A DNA stretch of 64,000 nucleotides, taken from contig NZ_JAAKDE010000007.1 in NCBI RefSeq assembly GCF_013664685.1, positions 1-64,000 on the forward strand, written 5' to 3'. Numbering within the stretch: position 1 is the first letter of the stretch; every line of letters begins with the position of its first letter. The notes under the pieces were generated by a model, which saw nothing but the letters and a program-made list of their open reading frames with translations, was not told where the DNA came from and did no database searches. The position numbers were made by a program, and so were the translations under genes. The DNA is from Capillibacterium thermochitinicola. GTDB lineage: Bacteria; Bacillota; UBA4882; UBA10575. Below, in pieces: positions 19,160 to 26,585 of the stretch.

Positions 19160-19666
19160 TTATTCCTTTATCCCCAGTTGGGCCCGGAACAAAGGCTTTA
19201 TCCCACCGGCAGCCAGGATCTTCGCCGCATGTTCCCCGAGCCTTTCACAGGCTAATACCTCACCCGTCTCCTGGATTTTGACGGTACCTTGGTCCAAATC
19301 GACTTCCAGCGTCTGACCGGCTTTTACCTTTTGGCTAATGCCCTGGCAAATCACCAGCGGCAACCCAAGGTTAATCGCATTCCGGAAGAAAATGCGGGCA
19401 AAGGATTCGGCAATGACAAGGCTTGCCCCCATATTAATCAAGGCAATCGCCGCGTGTTCCCGACTGGAGCCGCAACCAAAGTTCTTGCCCGCCACCACAA
19501 TACCGCCGGGTTTAAAATTCGGAGCGATCTCCGGATCAACCCCAGCCAGGCAATGACGGCCAATCTCCTTTGGGTCAACCAGTTCCAGATAACGCCCGGG
19601 ATAGATCTGGTCCGTATCGATGTTATCTCCCAGAACAATTACCTGCCCAATGATGGTTTTCTGCAT
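19160..19666 (-). CDS. Aconitase-family dehydratase, small subunit (LeuD-like)
   Basis: 168-aa swivel subunit of a two-subunit hydro-lyase (isopropylmalate/homoaconitate/dimethylmalate group). It has the N-terminal GDNIDTDQIYPGRYL motif and the substrate-specificity and phosphate-loop region NFGCGSSREHAAIAL. The ATG follows GGAGGGG. It sits 20 bp after the large subunit gene and 25 bp before the GntP gene. No other leucine-pathway gene is present and a GntP permease is attached, so a catabolic role on a hydroxy-dicarboxylate is more likely than leucine biosynthesis. The exact substrate is open. Confidence 0.9.
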   Translation of the reverse strand: MQKTIIGQVIVLGDNIDTDQIYPGRYLELVDPKEIGRHCLAGVDPEIAPNFKPGGIVVAGKNFGCGSSREHAAIALINMGASLVIAESFARIFFRNAINLGLPLVICQGISQKVKAGQTLEVDLDQGTVKIQETGEVLACERLGEHAAKILAAGGIKPLFRAQLGIKE

Positions 19667-19686
19667 CTTTACCCCTCCTTTCTTCC

Positions 19687-20943
19687 TTAAAGCAATGTTC
19701 TGGGATCGGTTAAATACCCGTTCAGCACTGAAGCAGCCACCGTCGCCGGCGAGGCCAGATAAATCTCTGCTTCCGTACTCCCCATTCGCCCCGGGAAGTT
19801 CCGGTTCGAAGCGGTTACGCAGACTTCACCCGGAGCCAAGACCCCTTCGTGGGCCCCCAGGCAGGGACCACAGCCAGGACTGGAGAGCGTAGCACCCGCT
19901 TCGATTAAAGTTTGGATATAACCCTTCTCCAGACAAGCCTGCATTACTTCGGCTGAAGCGGGAATCACCACAAGGCGGACATAAGGCGGAAGCTTTTTCC
20001 CCTTTAAGATCTGTGCCGCCACCGCAATATCTTCTTCCCGCCCACCAGTACAACTCCCGATAAAGCCCTGGTTGATCCGGACCTTTTCCACCGATTCCAG
20101 CGGGCGGACATTATCAACGCTATGGGGAACCGCCACTTGGGGGGTTAAGTTACTGACGTCAAAGACATAGCTTTCAGTATACACAAAATCCGCATCGGAA
20201 TACTGAACTTCAAAGGGCCGGACGGCTCTTTTCGCCACATAGTCCAAGACTTTTTGGTTAGGCTGCATATATGCGGTTTTAGCCCCCATCTCCACCGCCA
20301 TGTTACAGATGACCATCCGGCCGGCCACGTCCAGCTGTTCAACATAGCTGCCTGTAAAATCAATGGCCTTATAAACGGCACCATCGGCTTTGATCTGCCC
20401 CAGAATATGGAGGATCACATCCTTGGGGTAAACCCCCTTCGGCGGAACGCCTTCAATCCGTACCTCAATGATCTCCGGAACCCGGAACCAAAGTTCCCCG
20501 GAGATTAAGACCGTCGCCATATCCGTTGCCCCCACCCCGGTCCCAAAGGCACCAAACGCACCGTGGGTCGTCGTGTGGGAATCGGTGGCAACAATAATCA
20601 TCCCCGGATAGATCACTCCCCGTTCCGGCATTACTTGATGGCAAACCCCGCAGTTGATGTCAAAATGGTAAGTCAGGTTGTTTTCCTGGGCAAAGGCCCG
20701 CATTTCCTTATGGATCTGGGCTGACTTAATGGTGGGTGCCGGGGCATAATGATCGAAAACAAACGCCACCCGGTCCTGGTCCCAAACCTTCTTCCCGCCC
20801 ATCTCGCGGAAAGAGTAAATAGTCTGGAGGTAGAGGTCGTTGATCTCGGCAAAATCCACTTTGGCATTGACGATCTCGCCAGTCGTCACCCGGTCCTTGC
20901 CCGCGGCCTTCGCCAGGATCTTCTCAATGGCATGCACTTTCAT
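19687..20943 (-). CDS. Aconitase-family dehydratase, large subunit (LeuC-like, 4Fe-4S)
   Basis: 418-aa large subunit carrying the catalytic [4Fe-4S] cluster. The three ligand Cys are in FIGSCTGGREED and SSPGCGPCLGAHEG. Also present are DHYAPAPTIKSA, ATDSHTTTHGAFGAFGTGVG and the C-terminal ASNRNFPGRMGS. Length fits the short LeuC/HacA/DmdA group. It heads the operon LeuC-LeuD-GntP, divergent from a FadR-type GntR regulator, with a GTATAC-containing operator candidate and a TATAAT box between. Known catabolic relatives act on 2,3-dimethylmalate or citramalate; which applies here is inference. Confidence 0.92.
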   Translation of the reverse strand: MKVHAIEKILAKAAGKDRVTTGEIVNAKVDFAEINDLYLQTIYSFREMGGKKVWDQDRVAFVFDHYAPAPTIKSAQIHKEMRAFAQENNLTYHFDINCGVCHQVMPERGVIYPGMIIVATDSHTTTHGAFGAFGTGVGATDMATVLISGELWFRVPEIIEVRIEGVPPKGVYPKDVILHILGQIKADGAVYKAIDFTGSYVEQLDVAGRMVICNMAVEMGAKTAYMQPNQKVLDYVAKRAVRPFEVQYSDADFVYTESYVFDVSNLTPQVAVPHSVDNVRPLESVEKVRINQGFIGSCTGGREEDIAVAAQILKGKKLPPYVRLVVIPASAEVMQACLEKGYIQTLIEAGATLSSPGCGPCLGAHEGVLAPGEVCVTASNRNFPGRMGSTEAEIYLASPATVAASVLNGYLTDPRTLL

Positions 20944-20986
20944 TCCACCTTTCTAGCGTATTTTCTCTATTCATCAGTATAATTGC

Positions 20987-21021
20987 ATTATACATTTTTC
21001 ATATCGTATATCGTATACAAT
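20987..21021 (-). promoter_or_regulatory. Promoter -10 and putative GntR operator of the dehydratase operon
   Basis: On the minus strand a TATAAT box sits at 20987-20992. About 17-25 nt upstream lies ATCGTATATCGTATACAA (plus strand 21003-21020), whose core GTATAC at 21013-21018 fits the GT-NN-AC pattern bound by FadR-subfamily GntR proteins. The site would overlap the -35 region, so binding would block transcription. The remainder of 20944-21262 is AT-rich with no gene. Confidence 0.5.
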
Positions 21022-21262
21022 TTCTTGTCCTAATCGTACCATTAATTATTTCTCGCGTCAACATCTTTGATTTCAATTCTTAAACATATTATTAAGATTT
21101 ACATAACATAAGTCCCTTTTTCGCCCCTGCCCTTGCTGGAAAAAAGAATTGAACGTGCCAGATTTTGCGATTATAAAAAGAGGGCTAATGCCCTTCGGCG
21201 TTCCCCCTTAATTGACAGTCTTATGGAGCTAATGTTATAGTTATATTTAGGATATTTGGCAG

Positions 21263-21919
21263 GTGACGACTTTGGAACTGGAACAAGTAGAAATTATGCC
21301 CGCCCGGATTCGCGTTGCTTCCATCCTTCGGAAAGCAATTTTAGCTGGTGAATTCCAGTCTGGGCAGAAACTTTCCCTCACCGAACTCGGAAAAAACCTA
21401 GGTGTCTCCCGGACCCCAGTGCGCGAAGCATTACAAATGTTGGCCTCCGAGGGCTTGGTTGAATTACGCATGAACAGAACGGCGGTCGTTAAGAAGATCG
21501 ACACCAAATTTATCATGGACCACTATGAAATGCGCATTCTTTTGGAATGTGAAGCGGTGGTACGGGCCACGAACAACCAGATGGATACCTCCTTTCTCGA
21601 CGCGCAACAGCAGAGGATCCTTCAAAAAATCAACGAGTTGACACAAGACGAATATGTTGCATATAACCAGGTCTTGCACACCACCATCTGGAAGGCGGCC
21701 AACAATCAGAAACTCTACAATTTCCTAATGGATCTCTGGAATGGTCCGTCGATCGGCAGAACCACCAAAGCAACGGATCATCGCCTTAAATCCATTGAAG
21801 AGCACGGAGAGATCATTCACTTCATCCAAGCACGAAACCCTGAAAAAGCGAAACAGGCCATGGACAAACATATCCGGCGCAGCATGCATAATATATTGGA
21901 AAGCTATAATTTCAATTAA
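21263..21919 (+). CDS. GntR family regulator, FCD (FadR-type) domain
   Basis: 218-aa regulator. The winged helix-turn-helix covers about residues 15-78 (LSLTELGKNLGVSRTPVREALQMLASEGLVEL) and the C-terminal all-helical FCD ligand domain has the metal-site pattern HTTIW ... HGEIIHFIQARN ... HIRRS. The start is either GTG 21263 or TTG 21272; the AGGTGA just before the TTG is a near-ideal ribosome-binding site, so the shorter form is possible. Divergent from the dehydratase/permease operon, which it probably represses until its hydroxy-acid substrate is present. The 3' end overlaps the convergent HD-GYP gene by 4 bp. Confidence 0.9.
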   Translation: MTTLELEQVEIMPARIRVASILRKAILAGEFQSGQKLSLTELGKNLGVSRTPVREALQMLASEGLVELRMNRTAVVKKIDTKFIMDHYEMRILLECEAVVRATNNQMDTSFLDAQQQRILQKINELTQDEYVAYNQVLHTTIWKAANNQKLYNFLMDLWNGPSIGRTTKATDHRLKSIEEHGEIIHFIQARNPEKAKQAMDKHIRRSMHNILESYNFN

Positions 21920-23004
21920 GCTCCGGTCCCTTCAAGATATCCAGTTCCAAGGTGGGCAAGGGTACGCTCTTGATTCCCACTGTAACGGTCATAGATCTCG
22001 TTTATCTCTTCATGGATGTCCATAAAAACCTCAACAATATCCGGATCAAAGGCCTTGCCGCTTTCCTCCTGGATGATCTTAACGCTTTCGGCATGGGAAA
22101 AGGCATTCTTGTACACCCGTTTAGACCGTAAGGCGTCGTACACATCGGCGATCGCCATGATCCGCGCCGACAAGGGAATGGTCTCCTCCGCCAGGCCGAA
22201 AGGATACCCTGTCCCATCCCATTTTTCGTGGTGGAAATAGGTAATCCCAATCGCCATATCCAAAAACCGGTTGTTTGGGAATTTCTCCTTTACCTCCTGG
22301 AGGGTCTTCGCCCCGATTGTGGTGTGCTCCTTCATTACCTCATATTCTTCCTCCGACAACCGTCCCGGCTTCAGCAGAATGTAGTCGGGGATCCCCACCT
22401 TCCCAATATCATGCAACGGACTGACCTGGGTAATTTTTTCGATAAAGTCCGCATCAATGTAATCTTGGTATTTTTTACGCTTCCGTAAGTTGGTGGCCAG
22501 TAACCGGCAGATTTGGGCGACCCGTTCGATGTGAGCACCTGTGCTGTCATCCCGGGATTCGGCCAGTTTAACCAGGGAATAAATCATAGCCAGCTTGGAT
22601 TCGGCAATCTCTTTTTCCTTTTTTACCCTTTCCTGATACACATGCCGGTAATAGTCGGAGAAAAAACCAATGACAAAGGCGTTTACGGCGTAGATCAGCA
22701 TGCGGACAATCCAGTTAATCGTCTTTTGACTTATCCCCAACACTCGATCCAAGGGCATGAAGGGGCCAATCAACAAACTGCTTATGATGCCGTGAATCAC
22801 CCCGTGCCATTTGCCGTGGGTTGACGCCATAATGGCAATAGGGATATACATCAGATTGGCATAGGCGGTAACTGTCCCGCCTGTCCAATAAACAACCGCG
22901 GTTATGATGATGGAAAGCAAATAAGCGATGAACCACGCGCTAACTTTCCCCTTCCGCTGCCATGTGTCCCATAGATCTTTCAAAATAGAATCAGAACTTC
23001 GCAT
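21916..23004 (-). CDS. Membrane-anchored HD-GYP domain phosphohydrolase
   Basis: Probable cyclic-di-GMP phosphodiesterase. About four N-terminal membrane helices (residues 15-110) and a linker coiled coil precede an HD-GYP domain with HDIGKVGIPDYILLKPG, HTTIGAKTL, HHEKWDGTGYPFGL and ADVYDALRSKRVYK. The GYP triad (GTGYP) and all HD ligands are intact. The start is uncertain: ATG 23004 is preferred, with AGAGGGGGG 14 nt upstream; the frame stays open to GTG 23049. No diguanylate cyclase lies nearby. Confidence 0.85.
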   Translation of the reverse strand: MRSSDSILKDLWDTWQRKGKVSAWFIAYLLSIIITAVVYWTGGTVTAYANLMYIPIAIMASTHGKWHGVIHGIISSLLIGPFMPLDRVLGISQKTINWIVRMLIYAVNAFVIGFFSDYYRHVYQERVKKEKEIAESKLAMIYSLVKLAESRDDSTGAHIERVAQICRLLATNLRKRKKYQDYIDADFIEKITQVSPLHDIGKVGIPDYILLKPGRLSEEEYEVMKEHTTIGAKTLQEVKEKFPNNRFLDMAIGITYFHHEKWDGTGYPFGLAEETIPLSARIMAIADVYDALRSKRVYKNAFSHAESVKIIQEESGKAFDPDIVEVFMDIHEEINEIYDRYSGNQERTLAHLGTGYLEGTGA

Positions 23005-23252
23005 CGGTTGCCGAGCCACCCCCCTCTTCAGGGCCACGCACTTCCTCACTTTTTCGGCCGCAAATTTTTAACATATAATTTACATATAATTGTGACACAA
23101 TTTTACCATATCTTTTTCCCTTCGACAATTCTTTTTGCAAAAAAAATCTATTCATGCGGATAGATTTCTTCTCCGAAACTTGTTACCAACATGCGACCCG
23201 TCGTATTAAACCGTAGTTCCAGGCAAGATCCATTGCCGAAAGAATTGTATTT

Positions 23253-23663
23253 TTAATCGGTGATCTCCGGAAACCAGATCGCGATCTCGCGTTCGGCACT
23301 GTCGACAGAATCCGACGCATGAACAAGATTTTCACCCTTCGTAAGGGCAAATTGTCCCCGAATCGTCCCCGCCTCCGCCTCCGCCGGGTCGGTCGCACCG
23401 TTGATTTTGCGCACCGTTTTGACTGCATTCTCCCCTTCAATGATCAACGCACAGACCTTGCCTCTCGTCAGATAATCAACCAAGCTTTGGAAAAAGGGTT
23501 TCTCTTTATGTTCCTGGTAATGGGCTTCCACAATTTCTCTGGTCGGTTTGAGCATTTTCAGCGCAGTGATATTAAGTCCCTTTTCTTCATAAATAGCAAT
23601 GATCCGCCCAACCAGCCGGCGTTCAACCGCATCAGGCTTGAGTAACACCAGAGTTTTTTCCAT
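23253..23663 (-). CDS. ndk: Nucleoside diphosphate kinase
   Basis: Transfers the gamma-phosphate between nucleoside di- and triphosphates through a phosphohistidine. The 136-aa protein has LVLLKPDAVER at the N-terminus, the nucleotide-binding region GTIRGQFA, and the active-site His in NLVHASDSVDSAEREI. Length is that of bacterial Ndk. It is a single gene, divergent from the small Cys-rich gene that follows. Confidence 0.96.
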   Translation of the reverse strand: MEKTLVLLKPDAVERRLVGRIIAIYEEKGLNITALKMLKPTREIVEAHYQEHKEKPFFQSLVDYLTRGKVCALIIEGENAVKTVRKINGATDPAEAEAGTIRGQFALTKGENLVHASDSVDSAEREIAIWFPEITD

Positions 23664-23807
23664 TTTCCCACCCCGTTTCTTTATCTTTGCCTATATATTT
23701 TTTGTTCTCGGACGCCCATTTTTTCCCTTGTTGAAAGGGAAGATTCTTTTGGGCAGGAATCAACGGTGGTCATCACGAACTGTCTTTGGTAAAAAGGAGG
23801 TAGTCTG

Positions 23808-23996
23808 ATGGCCTGCGATTCAAAAGCAAACTGCACTTGTACTTACCCTTGTTCCCGCCGCGGGAAATGTTGCGAATGTGTCGCCTATCACCGACGGTCC
23901 GGTGAAGTCCCCGGATGTTTCTTTTCGGCGTCGGGAGAAAGAACTTACGACCGCTCGATCGAGCATCTTTACCGGGATTATTATAAAAAGGGTTAA
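23808..23996 (+). CDS. Cys-rich 62-aa protein, DUF6485-like
   Basis: Small cytoplasmic protein with seven Cys in the first 40 residues, arranged [22 protein letters not shown] followed by PGCFF. This spacing matches, from memory, DUF6485, a clostridial family of unknown function; a zinc-binding or other metal-binding fold is likely. A strong AAGGAGG site precedes the ATG. Monocistronic, with a weak AAAAGGG/CCCTTTT hairpin at about 23987-24013 overlapping its stop codon. Confidence 0.75.
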   Translation: MACDSKANCTCTYPCSRRGKCCECVAYHRRSGEVPGCFFSASGERTYDRSIEHLYRDYYKKG

Positions 23997-24115
23997 ATAG
24001 TTAAGCCCTTTTATGGCCTCAACAAGGGCCGGCATGCGCGCCGCGCGCCTGGCAGGTCGAGCGGGACGGGCGGCTACCCGGCCAGGAACTCTGCACTGGC
24101 GGAGGAGGGAAATTG

Positions 24116-24982
24116 ATGCCGAAGGCGAGATTACTACTGTCCGGCATAATCATCATCACCGTTGTCGGGGTAGCGTACCTTCTTAACCGGTTACCGAAGA
24201 CGGTCGCGGTGATGGAGCCCACGAACTTTCCGTGGCTCTACCACCCGTTAATTGCCCACCGGGGCCTTCATGACAATAATCATCTGGTTCCGGAAAACTC
24301 AATGCCGGCGTTTGCCAAGGCCATCGAAGAAGGTTATGCCATTGAATTGGACGTCGCGATGACCAACGATCAGCAACTAGTTGTCTACCACGACAAAAAA
24401 CTCCGGCGGGGAATGGGGGTCGACCGTTATTTAGCGGAGCTGACCTTTGCTGAACTGTCCGCGTACAAGATTTTTGGTTCGGAGCAAACCGTTCCCCTCT
24501 TTCGCGATGTCCTGTCCTTGGTCGCCGGGAGGGTACCCCTTTTCATCGAAGTGAAAAACGAGGGTAAAGTGGGGGAAATGGAACGCCGGCTCTACGAAGA
24601 GTTACAAGGATATCCGGGGCCATACGCCATTATGTCTTTTAACCCCTTTACCCTTCAGTGGTTTCGCCAAAACGCACCGGAGGTTCCCCGTGGGCAACTG
24701 GCGGGTAGCTTTGAAGTAAGCGATTATGAAGTAGAATACGCGGGAACGACCCGCCTGCCGTGGTATAAAAAGATCGTCTTGGAACATCTGCTCCTAAACT
24801 TCATCAGCCGCCCGCATTTCATTGCTTATGAGATAAAAAATACCTCCCCAGACAGGCTGGCGAGGCTGAAAAAATTGGGGATACCGCTGCTTGGCTGGAC
24901 GGTGAAGAATAAAGCGGAGTATGAAGAATACAAAGGAAAATTTGATAACTTGATTATCGACGCGGTTTTACCCGAATTATAG
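24116..24982 (+). CDS. Glycerophosphodiester phosphodiesterase, membrane-anchored
   Basis: Hydrolyses glycerophosphodiesters to glycerol-3-phosphate and an alcohol. An N-terminal signal anchor (LLLSGIIIITVVGVAYLL) is followed by the GDPD barrel with IAHRGLHDN, PENSMPAFAKAIEEG and IELDVAMTNDQQLVVYHD, which contain the catalytic His pair and metal-binding Glu/Asp. C-terminal GWTVKNKAEYEE also fits. ATG 24116 lies 6 nt after GGAGGAGGG. The 24014-24110 stretch upstream is unusually GC-rich and contains a CCTGGC/GCCAGG hairpin, perhaps a structured 5' UTR. Confidence 0.9.
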   Translation: MPKARLLLSGIIIITVVGVAYLLNRLPKTVAVMEPTNFPWLYHPLIAHRGLHDNNHLVPENSMPAFAKAIEEGYAIELDVAMTNDQQLVVYHDKKLRRGMGVDRYLAELTFAELSAYKIFGSEQTVPLFRDVLSLVAGRVPLFIEVKNEGKVGEMERRLYEELQGYPGPYAIMSFNPFTLQWFRQNAPEVPRGQLAGSFEVSDYEVEYAGTTRLPWYKKIVLEHLLLNFISRPHFIAYEIKNTSPDRLARLKKLGIPLLGWTVKNKAEYEEYKGKFDNLIIDAVLPEL

Positions 24983-25036
24983 GTGAGAGATAGTTTAATT
25001 CTAATTGAGAATATGAAAAAGGAACCTGGAATACCA

Positions 25037-25076
25037 AACAAAAACAGCAGGGATCCTCTTTCCTGCTGTTTTTGTT
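25037..25076. terminator. Bidirectional intrinsic terminator
   Basis: A perfect 15-bp inverted repeat (AACAAAAACAGCAGG and its complement) with a 10-nt loop. U-runs on both strands serve the phosphodiesterase gene and the convergent orphan gene. Confidence 0.92.
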
Positions 25077-25122
25077 AGACCCGCGCATACCACTGGTTAA
25101 GGCAAAATATATTTATATTTCC

Positions 25123-25860
25123 TTACTCTTGTTCTTTCTTTGCTTCTTCCCCTGCTTCCTCGCGCGTTCGTTTCCGTTTACGCTTTTTTGGCGTCAGGGG
25201 CAGTTCCCACCAGGTTATCGTGACGGCAAGCAAAGCATTGGTGATATTGCTGGCCCGGTTGACGATTAAAACCAGTAAAATATGGCCCGGTGGCAGAATT
25301 ATCCGGCCCCGGAAATTCTGTTCAATCTCACCGCTGGGATAAATGTTACTGAAGTGGACAGGTCCCAGGTCAAAGTCGTCTACCGTCCGCACCAGCAAAG
25401 TACTGGTCCTTGGTGAACCGCTCAGGTTATTAACCGGCGTCAAAGTCTCGTCCACATCCCGGACCTGTGGAATCTGCGCTACGAGGAGATCTATGGTTTG
25501 TTCGTTGCCGACCCGCTCTCCAGTTACCTCATTGACAAAGATCCCAGCCGCCACCTGTTCCAGATACATCACTTGACCATTGGTAGCCGGGTTTTCAAAA
25601 GTCAAAGCGATAAACGGACCGCCCGTCGGCAGGACAATGGAATCAGTGACCGAAAAGAGCCTCCCCGCCTGTGCATAAACGGCAGCGTTCGGCAGGACAC
25701 TGACCGCTCCCTCCGTATCCACCTGCACCGGCCGGGCGAGACCGTCGATTCCTTGACCACAGCTCAAAACCGAATCGGTTTTACAATCCAGGTAGCGGGT
25801 ATCCGGTTTAAAGGGCCGATCGTAACTCCGGTCCAAGATCTTCCCCCCTTTTGACCTCAT
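25123..25860 (-). CDS. Orphan protein, predicted beta-rich, charged C-terminal tail
   Basis: I do not recognise this family. The roughly 245-aa protein has no membrane helix or obvious signal peptide. Its middle (about residues 85-230) looks beta-rich, with hydrophobic strands such as GGPFIALTFENPATNGQVMYLEQV and GRIILPPGHILLVLIVNRAS, vaguely recalling DUF6143-type or spore-surface/virion-like jelly-roll proteins. It ends in a 20-residue Lys/Arg/Glu tail (KKRKRKRTREE). Start candidates are ATG 25860 and TTG 25836; the TTG has AAAGGGGGG at the right distance, while an upstream TTG 25881 has none. It lies after the DtxR-like gene on the same strand, without evident linkage to iron. Confidence 0.55.
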   Translation of the reverse strand: MRSKGGKILDRSYDRPFKPDTRYLDCKTDSVLSCGQGIDGLARPVQVDTEGAVSVLPNAAVYAQAGRLFSVTDSIVLPTGGPFIALTFENPATNGQVMYLEQVAAGIFVNEVTGERVGNEQTIDLLVAQIPQVRDVDETLTPVNNLSGSPRTSTLLVRTVDDFDLGPVHFSNIYPSGEIEQNFRGRIILPPGHILLVLIVNRASNITNALLAVTITWWELPLTPKKRKRKRTREEAGEEAKKEQE

Positions 25861-26015
25861 GAACCTCAATAATGCATTCAACCCGCTTCTTGGTCACCTC
25901 AACTCTTCCCATCACTTCTTGTTGAAGCTTGGGTATGGTTATGATATGCAAATCATGCCCCCTTGGCCAGCACACAAAGGAACAATTGATTACGGCGGAA
26001 GTATAATTTTAAATC

Positions 26016-26495
26016 TCAACCCGAATGCCGGAAGAGCCAAGCCCGTAAATACTTCAAATCTTCCCGGTTTGGATCGTCGGGCGGGCATTCGACCTTTTCC
26101 AGTTCCCGCACCCGTCCGGGATCGGCCGAAAAATAAAGGATCAATTTATGGATGAACTTCATGGTCTCCGGGGTAATGTAGTGTTCCACCCCCTCGACCT
26201 GCTCTTCGACCTTAACGTTTTCCGGTGATAAACGGAAAAACTCCTTCAGCTTTTCGTCGCGCCAGACCAAAAAGCGGCCATAGACCATCCCTTTCTCGGT
26301 CAATGCAATATTCCGGTACTTTTCGTATTTGATAAAACCGGCTTCATCCAGTTTTTTAATCATCCTGGTCACGGAGGACGGTTTGACCTTGATGGCATTG
26401 GAGAGATCGATCGGCCGGATGTAGCCCTGCTGCGCAACGATCCGGTAAAACATCTCCAAATAATCTTCCATACTTTCGGTTAAGACCATTTCCAC
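26016..26495 (-). CDS. DtxR/MntR-family metal-dependent regulator
   Basis: About 159 aa, without an SH3-like C-terminal domain, so MntR-sized. The winged helix holds VKPSSVTRMIKKLDEAGFIKYEKYR. Comparing with Bacillus MntR from memory, the ligands SMEDYLE (Asp, Glu) and VEGVEHY (Glu, Glu, His) are kept, but the ligand His in the segment R-H-E-L-L is Asp here (WRDEKLK), which could alter metal preference. GTG 26495 follows AAGGAGG by 9 nt and is preferred. It is the last gene of the feoA-feoB1-feoB2 run, so it likely senses Fe2+ or Mn2+ and controls iron uptake. Confidence 0.85.
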   Translation of the reverse strand: MEMVLTESMEDYLEMFYRIVAQQGYIRPIDLSNAIKVKPSSVTRMIKKLDEAGFIKYEKYRNIALTEKGMVYGRFLVWRDEKLKEFFRLSPENVKVEEQVEGVEHYITPETMKFIHKLILYFSADPGRVRELEKVECPPDDPNREDLKYLRAWLFRHSG

Positions 26496-26520
26496 CGCAA
26501 GCGGCCTCCTTACAAAAGGA

Positions 26521-26537
26521 GCAGGTTCGAAACCTGC
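26521..26537. repeat. Perfect 17-bp dyad between feoB2 and the DtxR-like gene
   Basis: GCAGGTT and its complement AACCTGC flank CGA. It could be a regulator site or small hairpin. Read on the plus strand it mimics a tRNA T-arm (GCAGG, TTCGAAA, CCTGC), but no tRNA body is attached. Confidence 0.35.
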
Positions 26538-26585
26538 CACCAAATGCTTTCCTTTTAGCCTATGCTAACGATCTTGCCTTCAGAA

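Noticed and set aside
19160-20943. Leucine biosynthesis leuCD
   Set aside because: No leuA or leuB, and the pair is tied to a GntP permease and a catabolic-type GntR regulator.
26521-26537. tRNA T-arm-like sequence that might mark an integration site
   Set aside because: Only a 17-bp dyad is present; no acceptor stem, anticodon arm, integrase or duplicate.
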